Positions 16,803 through 26,686 are shown, numbered from the stretch's first letter. The stretch: DNA of 64,000 bases from Pseudomonadales bacterium (GCA_023268635.1 JALQUB010000022.1:62001-126000), one strand, 5' to 3'. The notes: a model not told the origin generated them from the letters alone. Made by a program: numbers and translations.

Positions 16803-16821
16803 CGACGGCCGCCGCCTCGTT

Positions 16822-17622
16822 CTATTGTGCGGGGCGTAAGGCTGATTGGAGAGATTCTACATTCTGCTGTAATCGGAAGAGGCTGTCATTAACCTGCAGG
16901 CGATAAGCATTGACCGATTCCATGGATTGCTCGACGTATTCTAAGCGACCAGCAAGGCCTAGGACGGTGCTGTCGCCGCTGTTAAGCTCCGCACGGATCG
17001 ATTCGAGATCACCTCGCAAGCCGTCTAGCTGGCCTATTTCATTGTCGAGCTGATTCAACGCCGTCGTTGCGGCCGCGAGCTCGTTGGCCAGGCTATTCAC
17101 CTTCGCCTCTACACCGACCAGAGTCTCACCCACGGCGGCAAATTGGGCTGCGTTTTGGGCGATAGACTCATCTTGTCCATCATTATTCAGCTTGAGCCGA
17201 GCTATTTCGCCCTTGAGGTCGTCGATATTGCCATTGATAACCCGACGCGCAGCCCACAGCTTATCTATTTCTGAGAAGTTAAAATCCATACGCTCGATCA
17301 TTTTCAGCGTGGATTCTTCGGCGCTGTCTCCGACCAAATTGAGTCGGCGCTCTAAGTCGCTGATCCTCAGCTCCGCTTCCCGCGCGGTCGCATCGGCTTC
17401 CTTCTTATATAGGTAAGCGAATACACCACCACCGATCACCGCGAGAAATAAGCCTGCTACAGCCAATTTAAGCGGCGTTGAAACGCCCCCCTTCGGCATC
17501 GCAGACCGAGCCGGCATGACTATATCCTGGCCTTGGGCCTTACGAGTATTAAGATGACTGTCTACATCGTCACGCTCGGGCACCATCGGCGGCAGCCGAC
17601 CTAGGTCGTCGTTGTCTCTCAT
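16822..17622 (-). CDS. single-pass membrane coiled-coil protein
   Basis: About 266 residues. A hydrophilic N-terminus of about 50 residues is followed by one membrane span (LKLAVAGLFLAVIGGGVFAY). A long heptad-rich region runs to the C-terminus, with stretches such as ISDLERRLNLVG and LANELAAATTALNQLDNEIG. The layout suggests a cytoplasmic N-terminus and a periplasmic coiled coil. The start at ATG 17622 is preferred because GGGG stands 6 bases before it; the frame is open to 17691. I do not recognise a named family; it could serve in envelope organisation or simply as a scaffold. Confidence 0.6.
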   Translation of the reverse strand: MRDNDDLGRLPPMVPERDDVDSHLNTRKAQGQDIVMPARSAMPKGGVSTPLKLAVAGLFLAVIGGGVFAYLYKKEADATAREAELRISDLERRLNLVGDSAEESTLKMIERMDFNFSEIDKLWAARRVINGNIDDLKGEIARLKLNNDGQDESIAQNAAQFAAVGETLVGVEAKVNSLANELAAATTALNQLDNEIGQLDGLRGDLESIRAELNSGDSTVLGLAGRLEYVEQSMESVNAYRLQVNDSLFRLQQNVESLQSALRPAQ

Positions 17623-17808
17623 GATTGCCCCACTAATCGATTGATGAATTCGCGTATTATCTACAAATTGTCCTAGGCGTGCCATCCCCACTCCGGGACT
17701 TCATGACGAACAGCTCGCAAGTGAAATCAAAATAGGCCGATACAGGTTTTATGGCGAGTCTGCAAAGGGCGGTGTTACACTGAGCGCAGCAAAGCCGTTC
17801 GCAAAAGC

Positions 17809-17847
17809 CTAGCAGTCCTGATAACTAGTAGTCCTAACTAGCAGTCC
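17809..17847. repeat. three short direct repeats CTAG(C/T)AGTCC
   Basis: Copies at 17809-17818, 17825-17834 and 17838-17847, starting 16 and 13 bases apart, just upstream of the PuuD-like gene. The middle copy has T in place of C. They may be a tandem duplication or a regulator site. Confidence 0.45.
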
Positions 17848-17877
17848 CAACAAAAATAAAGACAATGGAGCACTCTT

Positions 17878-18552
17878 ATGGAACTCGACAATCTAGTCCC
17901 ATTTCTCGTTCGCTGGATTCATCTCTTCGCCGGTGTTGTTTGGATCGGAATTCTCTATTATTTCAATTTTGTGCAAACTGAATATTTCAAAGTCGCAGAC
18001 CCGGCTGCCAAAGCATCTGCTGTTTCGAAATTATTACCCAATGCACTGAAATGGTTTCGTTTTGGCGCGCTCTTCACGTTCCTCTCGGGGCTAGGCCTAG
18101 CAGCTTATTTGGCAGCCGCCATTAATTTCTATATTGAGCTCGGCATGCTCATGGGAACGTTAATGTTCTTGAACGTCTGGCTCATCATCTGGCCAAATCA
18201 GAAGATAGTTATGGCCTCGAACGAGCAAGTCATGAGTGGCGGGGCAGCGATTCCAGAAGCCGCCGGCGCTGCTGCAAAAGCGGGTCTCGCCTCTCGCACA
18301 AACACGCTATTTTCTCTACCCATGCTGTTCTTCATGGTGGCCTCTGGGCATCTGAATGGTATAGGAAGCCTTCCAATGGGAGCAGATCTAAAAGTGAGCA
18401 GCACTGCGATGGCTGTTTCCGTACTTATCATCGCCGCCATCGAACTCAACGCAATCAAGGGAAAGATGGGGCCAATGGCTAGCGTAACCGGCGTAGTCCA
18501 CCTAGGAGTGGCTTTGGCGGCAGTATTATTGGCCACGGTGCAGTTTCTCTAA
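17878..18552 (+). CDS. PuuD-like integral membrane protein (urate oxidase N-terminal domain type)
   Basis: 224 residues, mostly hydrophobic, with about five or six membrane spans. RWIHLFAGVVWIGILYYFNFVQTEYF at the start, with its paired histidine region, and HLNGIGSLP later resemble the membrane domain of PuuD-type urate hydroxylases. In those proteins the domain is followed by a cytochrome c domain that is absent here. No purine-degradation gene is nearby. It may therefore be a heme or redox membrane protein with another role. The ribosome binding site is GGAG, 7 bases before ATG. Confidence 0.6.
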   Translation: MELDNLVPFLVRWIHLFAGVVWIGILYYFNFVQTEYFKVADPAAKASAVSKLLPNALKWFRFGALFTFLSGLGLAAYLAAAINFYIELGMLMGTLMFLNVWLIIWPNQKIVMASNEQVMSGGAAIPEAAGAAAKAGLASRTNTLFSLPMLFFMVASGHLNGIGSLPMGADLKVSSTAMAVSVLIIAAIELNAIKGKMGPMASVTGVVHLGVALAAVLLATVQFL

Positions 18553-18594
18553 CAAATTCTGTTAAACGCGAACTGATATTAATTAGCGAAAATT

Positions 18595-18643
18595 GAAGGG
18601 TCGGTTTGAGTCCTGCGCACAGCAGGTCTAAAATCGACCCTTC
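18595..18643. other. stable two-tier hairpin upstream of sodB
   Basis: Outer arms GAAGGGTCG (18595-18603) and CGACCCTTC (18635-18643) are perfectly complementary, with an inner stem CCTGC/GCAGG around GCACA. No T run follows on either strand. It may end the PuuD-like transcript or act in the sodB leader. Confidence 0.5.
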
Positions 18644-18699
18644 GCCGTAAATGGCCTTAATTCCTAACCACTAAGTAGTAACAGGAGCAATATAAGACT

Positions 18700-19290
18700 A
18701 TGAGCCTACAACTCCCCGAACTCCCCTTCGCAAAAGACGCTTTAGCACCCCACATGTCGTCAGAAACACTCGATTTCCACCACGGTAAGCATCACAACGC
18801 CTATGTCGTTAAGGGCAACGAATTACTCGCAGAAGCGGGAATCAGCGGAAGTGATCTCGAGCAGCTAGTGCACGAGACATCGAAAGTCGGCGGCGCGCTC
18901 TACAACAATGTAGGCCAGTGCTACAACCACACCTTCTTCTGGAACAGCTTGAGCCCGAACGGTGGCGGCACCCCCACAGGTGATATCGCAACTCGCATAG
19001 ATGCTGACTTCGGCAGCTTCGATGAATTCAAAGCGCAGTTTGTTGCAGGCGGCGTGGGACAGTTTGGTAGCGGCTGGGTATGGCTTGTAGAAAGAGATGG
19101 CAAGCTAGCTATCGAGAAATCTGCGAATGCTGAGACCCCTCTCACAAGCGGTGCGAAGCCGATCATTGTGTGCGATGTCTGGGAGCACGCCTATTACTTA
19201 GATTTCCAGAACCGTCGTCCAGATTTCTTAGGCTCGTTCTTAGACAACCTTGTCAATTGGGATTTTGCTAACGCAAATCTCACCAGCTAA
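18700..19290 (+). CDS. sodB: superoxide dismutase, iron type
   Basis: A 196-residue cytosolic enzyme that converts superoxide to peroxide and oxygen. All four metal ligands are present: H27 (DFHHGKHH), H77 (YNHTFFW), D159 and H163 (DVWEHAYYLD). AQFVAGGVGQFGSGWVWL is the iron-type signature region. It starts after AGGAGC and ends just before a strong hairpin. Manganese use cannot be excluded from sequence alone but is less likely. Confidence 0.95.
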   Translation: MSLQLPELPFAKDALAPHMSSETLDFHHGKHHNAYVVKGNELLAEAGISGSDLEQLVHETSKVGGALYNNVGQCYNHTFFWNSLSPNGGGTPTGDIATRIDADFGSFDEFKAQFVAGGVGQFGSGWVWLVERDGKLAIEKSANAETPLTSGAKPIIVCDVWEHAYYLDFQNRRPDFLGSFLDNLVNWDFANANLTS

Positions 19291-19302
19291 AAAGACGCCC
19301 GA

Positions 19303-19328
19303 CACACAGCCGCAACCGCGGCTGTGTG
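19303..19328. terminator. terminator hairpin between sodB and the ankyrin gene
   Basis: CACACAGCCGC (19303-19313), loop AACC, GCGGCTGTGTG (19318-19328): a perfect 11-bp stem between convergent genes. On the minus strand a T5 run follows after about 10 bases; on the plus strand no T run follows. Confidence 0.65.
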
Positions 19329-19358
19329 CACTCAAAAATAAATACAATGCTTTTCACT

Positions 19359-20468
19359 CTAGTCCTCGAGAAGCATAATAATTTTTCCCACAATATCGTC
19401 GGGAGACGATAGCGCATTAAGCCTCGCAACCATTTTTGGCGTAAGGCCAATATTCGTTCTCGCCGTTGGGTCAGCACCAGCATCAAGAAGAAGCTTAACC
19501 ACCTTCGGCTCTCCATGCATGGCGGCACGATGGAGAGGTGTATATCCATGCTCATCGGCAATTGTCATATCGGCGCCATGCCTCAGCAAAACCTCAACGG
19601 CAGAGGCTGATTCTCGCTGCACAGCCAAGTCCAGTAGCGACACATCGGGTTGATAGGTACGCCGTTCGTTGACATCCGTTCCAGCGGCTAAATATGCCTC
19701 TAACTCCACGTAGCTTTCGCGTTTCAGCGCAGAATAGGCGGGGTATAGCTTTTGATCTTTCTCGAACTCGGTCGGTCCGCGACTTTCAACGGCATTTTGT
19801 ATGCTTATTGAAGCGCTCGTTGCCACGTTATTCGCGAGCTCTTCACCGAGTTGTGCCGCGAGCCTCTCTTTAATATCAATATGAGTGTAAGTAAGCTCTA
19901 AGCTTTGCTTTGAGGTGAGTTCTCCCTCAACGAACATAAGATTTGCCTCGGCATTTTTCCTCAACATGGCAAGAATAAGCTCATACGCCATTGTGAACTC
20001 TTCCGCGCTGAGATCCGCTGCCCTCAAAGCTGGGCTCCAATGCGACTGCATCATTGATTGGGCATTTCGCTCGACACGCTCTGCTAGCGGACGCATTGGA
20101 GGCTGAAACAGTGAATTGGCTAATGCCAGCGCCGTGTCAAACACCGGAGTCGAAAACATAAAATCCATCAACCCAGCCATTTCACCAGCCTCAACTTTGC
20201 TCAAAATCTCTTCAACTTCCTCAGGCGACAGGATGCTTTCCGACTCTTCGATTTCCATAGCAACTGCTGGCTGCAGTTCTACTCCTTTATTGAGAGCGGG
20301 TAGCATCTGCTCTAGCACCTCACTCTCATCCACCTCGGTGATGACTGTATTACCTCTAAAATGCCAAAGGTATTGGCCCAGCCTAGACACGATTAACACC
20401 ACTAGCACTGCGGCGAAACTGATTAGATAAGACCGGAGCCTAGCGCTCTTTTTATTATTAGTATTCAT
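19359..20468 (-). CDS. membrane-anchored ankyrin-repeat protein
   Basis: 369 residues. One membrane span lies near the N-terminus (SYLISFAAVLVVLIVSRL, residues about 14-31). A middle region of about 200 residues, acidic and helical, has no family I know. At least three ankyrin repeats lie at about residues 265-360, the best being DEHGYTPLHRAAMHGEPKVV followed by LLLDAGADPTARTNIGLTP. The topology puts the repeats probably in the periplasm. It is preceded by a strong GAGGAGG ribosome binding site. The upstream gene ends 27 bases before it, so the two form a unit. Ankyrin proteins commonly bind protein partners; the neighbour is the natural candidate. Confidence 0.72.
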   Translation of the reverse strand: MNTNNKKSARLRSYLISFAAVLVVLIVSRLGQYLWHFRGNTVITEVDESEVLEQMLPALNKGVELQPAVAMEIEESESILSPEEVEEILSKVEAGEMAGLMDFMFSTPVFDTALALANSLFQPPMRPLAERVERNAQSMMQSHWSPALRAADLSAEEFTMAYELILAMLRKNAEANLMFVEGELTSKQSLELTYTHIDIKERLAAQLGEELANNVATSASISIQNAVESRGPTEFEKDQKLYPAYSALKRESYVELEAYLAAGTDVNERRTYQPDVSLLDLAVQRESASAVEVLLRHGADMTIADEHGYTPLHRAAMHGEPKVVKLLLDAGADPTARTNIGLTPKMVARLNALSSPDDIVGKIIMLLED

Positions 20469-20495
20469 TGATGCCTCCTCACTGGGAGAAATAGC

Positions 20496-21095
20496 CTAAC
20501 AACCCACCTGTTCAACCGATGTGTGCGTAATTGGCGAAGTTGGAATATTACCCAGTCCGAATGAATCCGCACCGGACTCGTAGTCGAATTGAATTGTTGA
20601 TTCGGCTTGATCCAAATTCGCTAACTCCGCATCGGTTTGAATTCCTAATCGAACGCATCTCGATTGAGCATCTTCAAGTTCTCTTTCAATAAGCTGCATT
20701 CTTTCGTCGTATTGCGCATCTACCGCATTCACAAGAATCTCGTAGCCCACTGTGGCAAATGTCCCAATACCGGCTCCTAAGCCCGCGGTGATAGACGCCG
20801 CGGTGATAGTGCCTACCGTTCCAAGAACCATAGGTACTAACAAAAGATTTTTCTGAGTTGTATGCCATGCCTGCGCGCTATCGAAACTCCTTGTATAGTC
20901 CTCGTACGCACTTTTACGACAATCTTCCGCCACAATAGCGCCAACGCTTTCTTGTGCGTTGATCTCCCTAGGCGACAGACTCAACGTCCGCTTGTTATAA
21001 AAATCCTTTCTCCCTGCACTCAGGTCAAAAATGAAATTCACTATCAATAGTATTGAAAGTATCCCACCAATTTTTAATCTTAAATCCATCGCCAT
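20496..21095 (-). CDS. membrane protein with glycine-rich hydrophobic segment, unknown function
   Basis: About 199 residues with start ATG 21095, though starts at 21134 (ATG) or 21152 (GTG) are possible. An N-terminal hydrophobic segment (GGILSILLIVNFIFDL) looks like a signal anchor. A second, long apolar stretch from about residue 90 (LLLVPMVLGTVGTITAAS, then TAGLGAGIGTFATVG) contains repeated small residues in the glycine-zipper manner. Cysteines near residues 60 and 145 and at the C-terminus (EQVGC) could form disulfides. No known family was recognised. The ankyrin gene follows in the same direction. Confidence 0.55.
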   Translation of the reverse strand: MAMDLRLKIGGILSILLIVNFIFDLSAGRKDFYNKRTLSLSPREINAQESVGAIVAEDCRKSAYEDYTRSFDSAQAWHTTQKNLLLVPMVLGTVGTITAASITAGLGAGIGTFATVGYEILVNAVDAQYDERMQLIERELEDAQSRCVRLGIQTDAELANLDQAESTIQFDYESGADSFGLGNIPTSPITHTSVEQVGC

Positions 21096-21281
21096 ACCCA
21101 CTGTATTGTGATTTGAGTTGCATGTGGTCGACATAACGAGTGACTTCCACACTTCTACAATTTGGTATAGCAGGCTTTCGCATTGGGTCTATTTTTTACA
21201 GAAAACAATTGAGCATCTTGCGATCTTCGTCTCACTTTACGAATTCATTTCCTATTTGATTGCAATAAATCGAAGACAAAA

Positions 21282-21316
21282 AAAACCGCGGATGAGCTAG
21301 AACTCACCGCGGTTTT
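21282..21316 (-). terminator. intrinsic terminator of groESL
   Basis: On the minus strand AAAACCGCGG-TGAG, loop, CTCA-(T)-CCGCGGTTTT pair over 14 bp with one bulge, and the T tract extends to eight T (A-run from 21278). It is about 45 bases after the groEL stop. The symmetric A/T arms could also work from the other strand. Confidence 0.88.
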
Positions 21317-21320
21317 AATC

Positions 21321-21337
21321 GCTAAACACCGTTTAGC
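21321..21337. other. short hairpin just after groEL
   Basis: GCTAAAC-ACC-GTTTAGC, a 7-bp perfect stem with a 3-base loop, between the groEL stop and the main terminator. It may protect the 3' end or be a minor pause site. Confidence 0.4.
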
Positions 21338-21358
21338 TAGCGCATTTAATGGCTAGGC

Positions 21359-23023
<1,665 letters not shown>

Positions 23024-23095
23024 CTAAATAATCGTTAATCTGTATAGCGCTATGCGCTGCTCGCTTAAGCTCACCCGAGGGAATCAGCTATAGCT

Positions 23096-23386
23096 TCAAC
23101 CTTCGATGACGCCGTAGATTTCACTCTCGGATAAAATAAGTAGCTCTTCGTCACCAATTTTTACCGTGTTGCTCGCGTACTTACCGAAAACAACTGTGTC
23201 ACCAACTTTTACGTCGACTGGCTGAGTCTCACCATTCTCTGAGCGTTTACCAGGACCAACCGCTATAACTTCGCCCTGCGCAGGCTTTTCGGTTGCAGAA
23301 CCGGGCAGAACAATGCCTCCTGCGCTAGTAGTCTCTTCTTCCATGCGTCGGACAACGACGCGATCTTGTAATGGGCGGATATTCAT
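23096..23386 (-). CDS. groS: co-chaperonin GroES
   Basis: 96-residue heptameric lid of the GroEL cage. [18 protein letters not shown], the mobile loop around [17 protein letters not shown] and the end [13 protein letters not shown]-type tail ([15 protein letters not shown]) are diagnostic. ATG follows GAGGAAAG. First gene of the groES-groEL operon. Confidence 0.98.
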   Translation of the reverse strand: MNIRPLQDRVVVRRMEEETTSAGGIVLPGSATEKPAQGEVIAVGPGKRSENGETQPVDVKVGDTVVFGKYASNTVKIGDEELLILSESEIYGVIEG

Positions 23387-23717
23387 CTTTCCTCACTCCT
23401 AAACCAAAGGTCTTGATTACCAGAACTGAAAACTAGACTGCCGTGGCATTCTGCCAACCGACAGTCCCTTACTTACCATTTCGCACCTTCCCGATTAAGC
23501 TATTAGCTCGTGTACCAGAAAGGCGGTTAGTAGATGCATGCAACATGGGGATCACGCTGAAAATTTCAATGGTGAACCGTGAAAATACTTCGGGATACGA
23601 AGCGCTGTGACTCTGAACGAGATAAAGCGGCGTAGATTGTATGATTCAGTCACTCGCAGCAAGTCAATTAGACCTCGACTAAACTTTACAAATATCAATC
23701 AACTCATTGAATTTACG
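23387..23717. other. intergenic region with heat-shock promoter, no gene seen
   Basis: About 330 bases between the groES start and the fxsA stop. It holds the sigma-32 promoter and a roughly 150-base groES leader. Short open frames overlap fxsA and are not convincing genes. Confidence 0.55.
23543..23569 (-). promoter_or_regulatory. sigma-32 heat-shock promoter of groESL
   Basis: Minus strand: TTGAAA (23564-23569), a 13-base spacer and CCCCATGT (23543-23550). This matches the sigma-32 consensus (CTTGAAA, CCCCATnT) at every key base. It is about 155 bases upstream of groES. No CIRCE repeat was seen. Confidence 0.85.
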
Positions 23718-24218
23718 CTATTTATCTTTCTCTTCGATAGTATGAAATTCCTCGACCACCTCGCCTTCAATAATATCGCCGCCCTCGGTCGAATCGGACT
23801 CAGAGCTAAACCCGCCACGCATAGTGAAGCCGCTTTGGAAGCCGAAGCGACTCGTTCCCGCCGCGCGCACCATGCCACTTCTGATCAGCCGCGCCGCGAT
23901 CGATCGACGCAGAGGACCCGTGAGGAATAAGAAGCCTAGGGTGTCAGTAATAAATCCGGGCGTGAGCAGCAAGGCACCAGCCGAGGCGAGAAGCATGCCT
24001 TCAACGATTTCCTGTGCCGGCAACTCTCCCGAATTCAATCTCGCGTTGGCACGAGTCAGGGTCGCAAAGCCTTGCTGTTTTAATACCTGCACGCCAATGA
24101 CTGCCGTTGCGACCACTAAACCTAGCGTCGAGAGGCCCCCGATTCGATCGCTAACCTCAAATAACAGCAGCATCTCTATAAGCGGGACCACAATAAAAAT
24201 CAGAAATAAAAACCGCAA
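23718..24218 (-). CDS. fxsA: FxsA family cytoplasmic membrane protein
   Basis: About 166 residues. The start is best placed at TTG 24218, just after AGAGGAAG, which gives the family-typical N-terminus LRFLFLIFIVVPLIEMLLLF. The frame continues to ATG 24266 without a good binding site. Three or four hydrophobic segments follow, with the conserved LLTPGFITDTLGFLFL. In E. coli FxsA affects exclusion of phage T7 by the F plasmid; its normal role is unknown. FxsA next to groESL is a common arrangement in gammaproteobacteria, as here. Confidence 0.85.
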   Translation of the reverse strand: MRFLFLIFIVVPLIEMLLLFEVSDRIGGLSTLGLVVATAVIGVQVLKQQGFATLTRANARLNSGELPAQEIVEGMLLASAGALLLTPGFITDTLGFLFLTGPLRRSIAARLIRSGMVRAAGTSRFGFQSGFTMRGGFSSESDSTEGGDIIEGEVVEEFHTIEEKDK

Positions 24219-24374
24219 AATACTTCCTCTTTTAGACCATTTCTCACCTAAGCCAATCGCTTTCACATTCAGCGAACTTGGCTGGACAATGCGCCCATTC
24301 TACGCGATCGTATCGCACATTCACCTAATAAGCCCAAAGCCGTGTCACTGCGAGATGGGCGACAAACAATTCCT

Positions 24375-24713
24375 ATGAATGACACGAGCCACCGACAGCG
24401 CCCAGACCCTCTAAATCCACAAGAGCGAATTTGGCAGATAATCTATCAGATCCCTCGAGGTCGCGTTGCGAGTTATGGACAAGTCGCCACCCTTGCTGGC
24501 TTGCCTGGTAGGGCGAGACTTGTCGGACATACCTTAAAAAACCTCCCTAAGCCCACCGCTCTGCCTTGGCATAGAGTCTGCAATTCGCAAGGTCGACTCT
24601 CTCTCCCTCTCGGCTCACCGAGCTATGCAGAACAGAAAAAACGGTTAGAAGAAGAAGGCATTTTATTCGTGAACGGACGTATCACGCTAAAAACTTATGG
24701 CTGGGAGGGCTGA
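24375..24713 (+). CDS. alkyltransferase-like protein (ATL, MGMT family without the active cysteine)
   Basis: About 112 residues. It has the O6-alkylguanine-DNA alkyltransferase fold, with IPRGRVASYGQVATLAG and the helix-turn-helix recognition region. The usual PCHRV active site reads PWHRV (W65), so no alkyl group can be accepted. ATL proteins bind O6-alkylguanine and hand the lesion to nucleotide excision repair. ATG 24375 is chosen; a GTG at 24342 is an upstream alternative. The last 19 bases overlap the 3' end of the convergent ampG gene. Confidence 0.88.
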   Translation: MNDTSHRQRPDPLNPQERIWQIIYQIPRGRVASYGQVATLAGLPGRARLVGHTLKNLPKPTALPWHRVCNSQGRLSLPLGSPSYAEQKKRLEEEGILFVNGRITLKTYGWEG

Positions 24714-26068
24714 GATTGATTCTCTCCATAGGCTGGCAACAATCGCCCTACCCAAACGAGTAACGCCAGACCTGGCACGACCATGAAAGTGGTCAGCACG
24801 AAGAATGTAGCCCAATCTCCGCCTAAGGCGTCGATAACGAAGCCACTACCTGCGGCGAGCGTGGTGCGCCCAAAATTCGAGATCGACGCGAGTAACGCGT
24901 ATTGCGTGCCGGTATAGGTTCTGCTTGTAAAATAAGAAATGAAGGACACGAAGGCGACTGTCGCGAATGCTTGGAAGAAATTATCGACAAACAAAGCGAG
25001 CATTAACAGATTCGTGTTCGGACCGACGACTGCGATGAGCGCGAACATGAGATTTGCACTCGCCATCGCCACTCCCGCAATGAAAAGCCCTCGTATCACG
25101 CCAAAACGAGTATTCACGATCGCACCAATAATGGAAAAAACGACCGTGATTAAGCCACCGAAAAATTGCTGGTAGAGACTAATCTCATCTCGGGTAAAAC
25201 CAACCTCGACATAGAACACTAGCGACATGCGGCCAAGCATAGCCTCACCGAGTCTGAAGAGCAGCAGGAACAGCAATACTGATAGCGCGAGACGAAACCC
25301 ACAGCGGCGGAAAAATTCTGCGAAGGGTGCCACAACAGTAGCCCGCAACCAATCACCAAGATTCTTGGCCGCAAGCGCAATCTCTGAAGCCCTAGCCGCC
25401 TCTTCCTGCTCGCTCAGAGGTCTTGGCGTCAACGGAAGCAATAGCGCTAGGACGAGCAGCATTCCAGCGAGGACAACATAGACGTGATCCCAAGCCATTC
25501 CAATGGTTTCCCCCCCCAGCGCAATCGCGAGCGCGCCGCCTAGAAAGCCATAGCCTGCCCACCAACCCGCGGTGCTCATAGCGGCAGCATAGGGCATTTT
25601 CCTATCCATCTCTTCGCGGCTGAAGAGCGTGATTCGATAGGCATCCACACTAATATCTAAAGTCGCTGAAGCAATCGCGATACCCAATGCGAATAGACTA
25701 ATGCGGAGAAGGCTATCATTGGGATCACTACTCGCCATACCAAGCACGAGTAGTGCCATGAGGAGTAGACACAACATTATCCAAGAGCGGCGCTGCCCTA
25801 ATCGCTTACTGAGAAAAGGCAGAGGCACACGATCTACAAAAGGCGCCCACATCCAATTGAGCGCATAGACTGAAGCGATCGCGCCAAAGAAACCAATGGC
25901 GGAACGAGAAAGCCCAGACTCCTGCAGCCAGAGAGTGAGCACTGAGCCATGCAGAACCCATGGAAAGCCGCTGCAGAAGCCAAATAAGAGCACTGCAAGA
26001 AATCGAGAATCTCGTAGTTGTGAGAGTGACTCCCGAAAGGATAGCGGCGCGCCTTGAGATGCCTGCAA
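24695..26068 (-). CDS. ampG: AmpG-type muropeptide permease (MFS)
   Basis: 457-residue major facilitator protein with about 12-14 membrane spans that imports anhydro-muropeptides for cell-wall recycling. FGFCSGFPWVLHGSVLTLWL at the start and YWVAPFVDR-like MWAPFVDRVPLPFLSKRLGQ after the second span are typical of AmpG, as is DISVDAYRITL. It partners with AmpD at 33954, the cytosolic amidase that processes the imported fragments. It begins 2 bases after the yajQ stop and is probably co-transcribed with it. Confidence 0.88.
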   Translation of the reverse strand: MQASQGAPLSFRESLSQLRDSRFLAVLLFGFCSGFPWVLHGSVLTLWLQESGLSRSAIGFFGAIASVYALNWMWAPFVDRVPLPFLSKRLGQRRSWIMLCLLLMALLVLGMASSDPNDSLLRISLFALGIAIASATLDISVDAYRITLFSREEMDRKMPYAAAMSTAGWWAGYGFLGGALAIALGGETIGMAWDHVYVVLAGMLLVLALLLPLTPRPLSEQEEAARASEIALAAKNLGDWLRATVVAPFAEFFRRCGFRLALSVLLFLLLFRLGEAMLGRMSLVFYVEVGFTRDEISLYQQFFGGLITVVFSIIGAIVNTRFGVIRGLFIAGVAMASANLMFALIAVVGPNTNLLMLALFVDNFFQAFATVAFVSFISYFTSRTYTGTQYALLASISNFGRTTLAAGSGFVIDALGGDWATFFVLTTFMVVPGLALLVWVGRLLPAYGENQSQPSQP

Positions 26069-26070
26069 GA

Positions 26071-26556
26071 TTAGTCCCTGAAATTATTAAACTGGAGAGG
26101 AATATCGAGTGGTAGCTCTCGTAAGAAAGCGATAACTTCTTGGAGATCGTCTCGCTTCTTACCACTGACTCTAAGCTTGTCACCTTGAATCGATGTCTGC
26201 ACCTTGAGCTTTTTATCTTTAATTTGTTTCACCAACTTCCGAGCGACATCAGAGTCTATGCCCTGTTGGATTTTCACAGCAAGAATTGCTCGCTGACCAC
26301 TGATCTGAACGTCTCCCTCACTTAAACTCTTAACATCAACGCCGCGTTTTACAAGCTTAGCACGCAATATCTCCAGCATTTGTTGAAGCTGGAAATCGAC
26401 TTCGGCGGTTAGCGTTATTTCAGTCTCATTAGCTAGAGCGAAGGAGGCATCGACCCCTTTGAAGTCGAAACGCGTTCCCACTTCTTTGTTAGATTGCTCC
26501 ATGGCATTACGCACTTCATGGATATCAACCTCTGAGACGATGTCGAATGTTGGCAT
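26071..26556 (-). CDS. yajQ: YajQ family nucleotide-binding protein
   Basis: 161 residues; MPTFDIVSEVDIHEVRNA and TRFDFKGVDAS are the family signatures, and the length is standard. YajQ proteins bind nucleotides, and some bind cyclic di-GMP and act with a transcription factor. The cytosolic two-domain ferredoxin-like fold is expected. It is upstream of ampG with a 2-base gap. Whether this one binds c-di-GMP is not readable. Confidence 0.93.
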   Translation of the reverse strand: MPTFDIVSEVDIHEVRNAMEQSNKEVGTRFDFKGVDASFALANETEITLTAEVDFQLQQMLEILRAKLVKRGVDVKSLSEGDVQISGQRAILAVKIQQGIDSDVARKLVKQIKDKKLKVQTSIQGDKLRVSGKKRDDLQEVIAFLRELPLDIPLQFNNFRD

Positions 26557-26686
26557 TGCGAACTCTCCTATCTAAACCTTAATCAGTGCCGTAGTGCTGT
26601 GATCGGCAGAATGTTACCATCTAATTCACGATCAAGCCCCTCTCCTAATACCTGAATAACAGTTTACTTGAGCCCATGAGTCAACC

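Noticed and set aside
26557-26686. Possible cobalamin riboswitch before the BtuC-like gene
   Set aside because: The gap is only about 130 bases and no B12-box sequence is visible.
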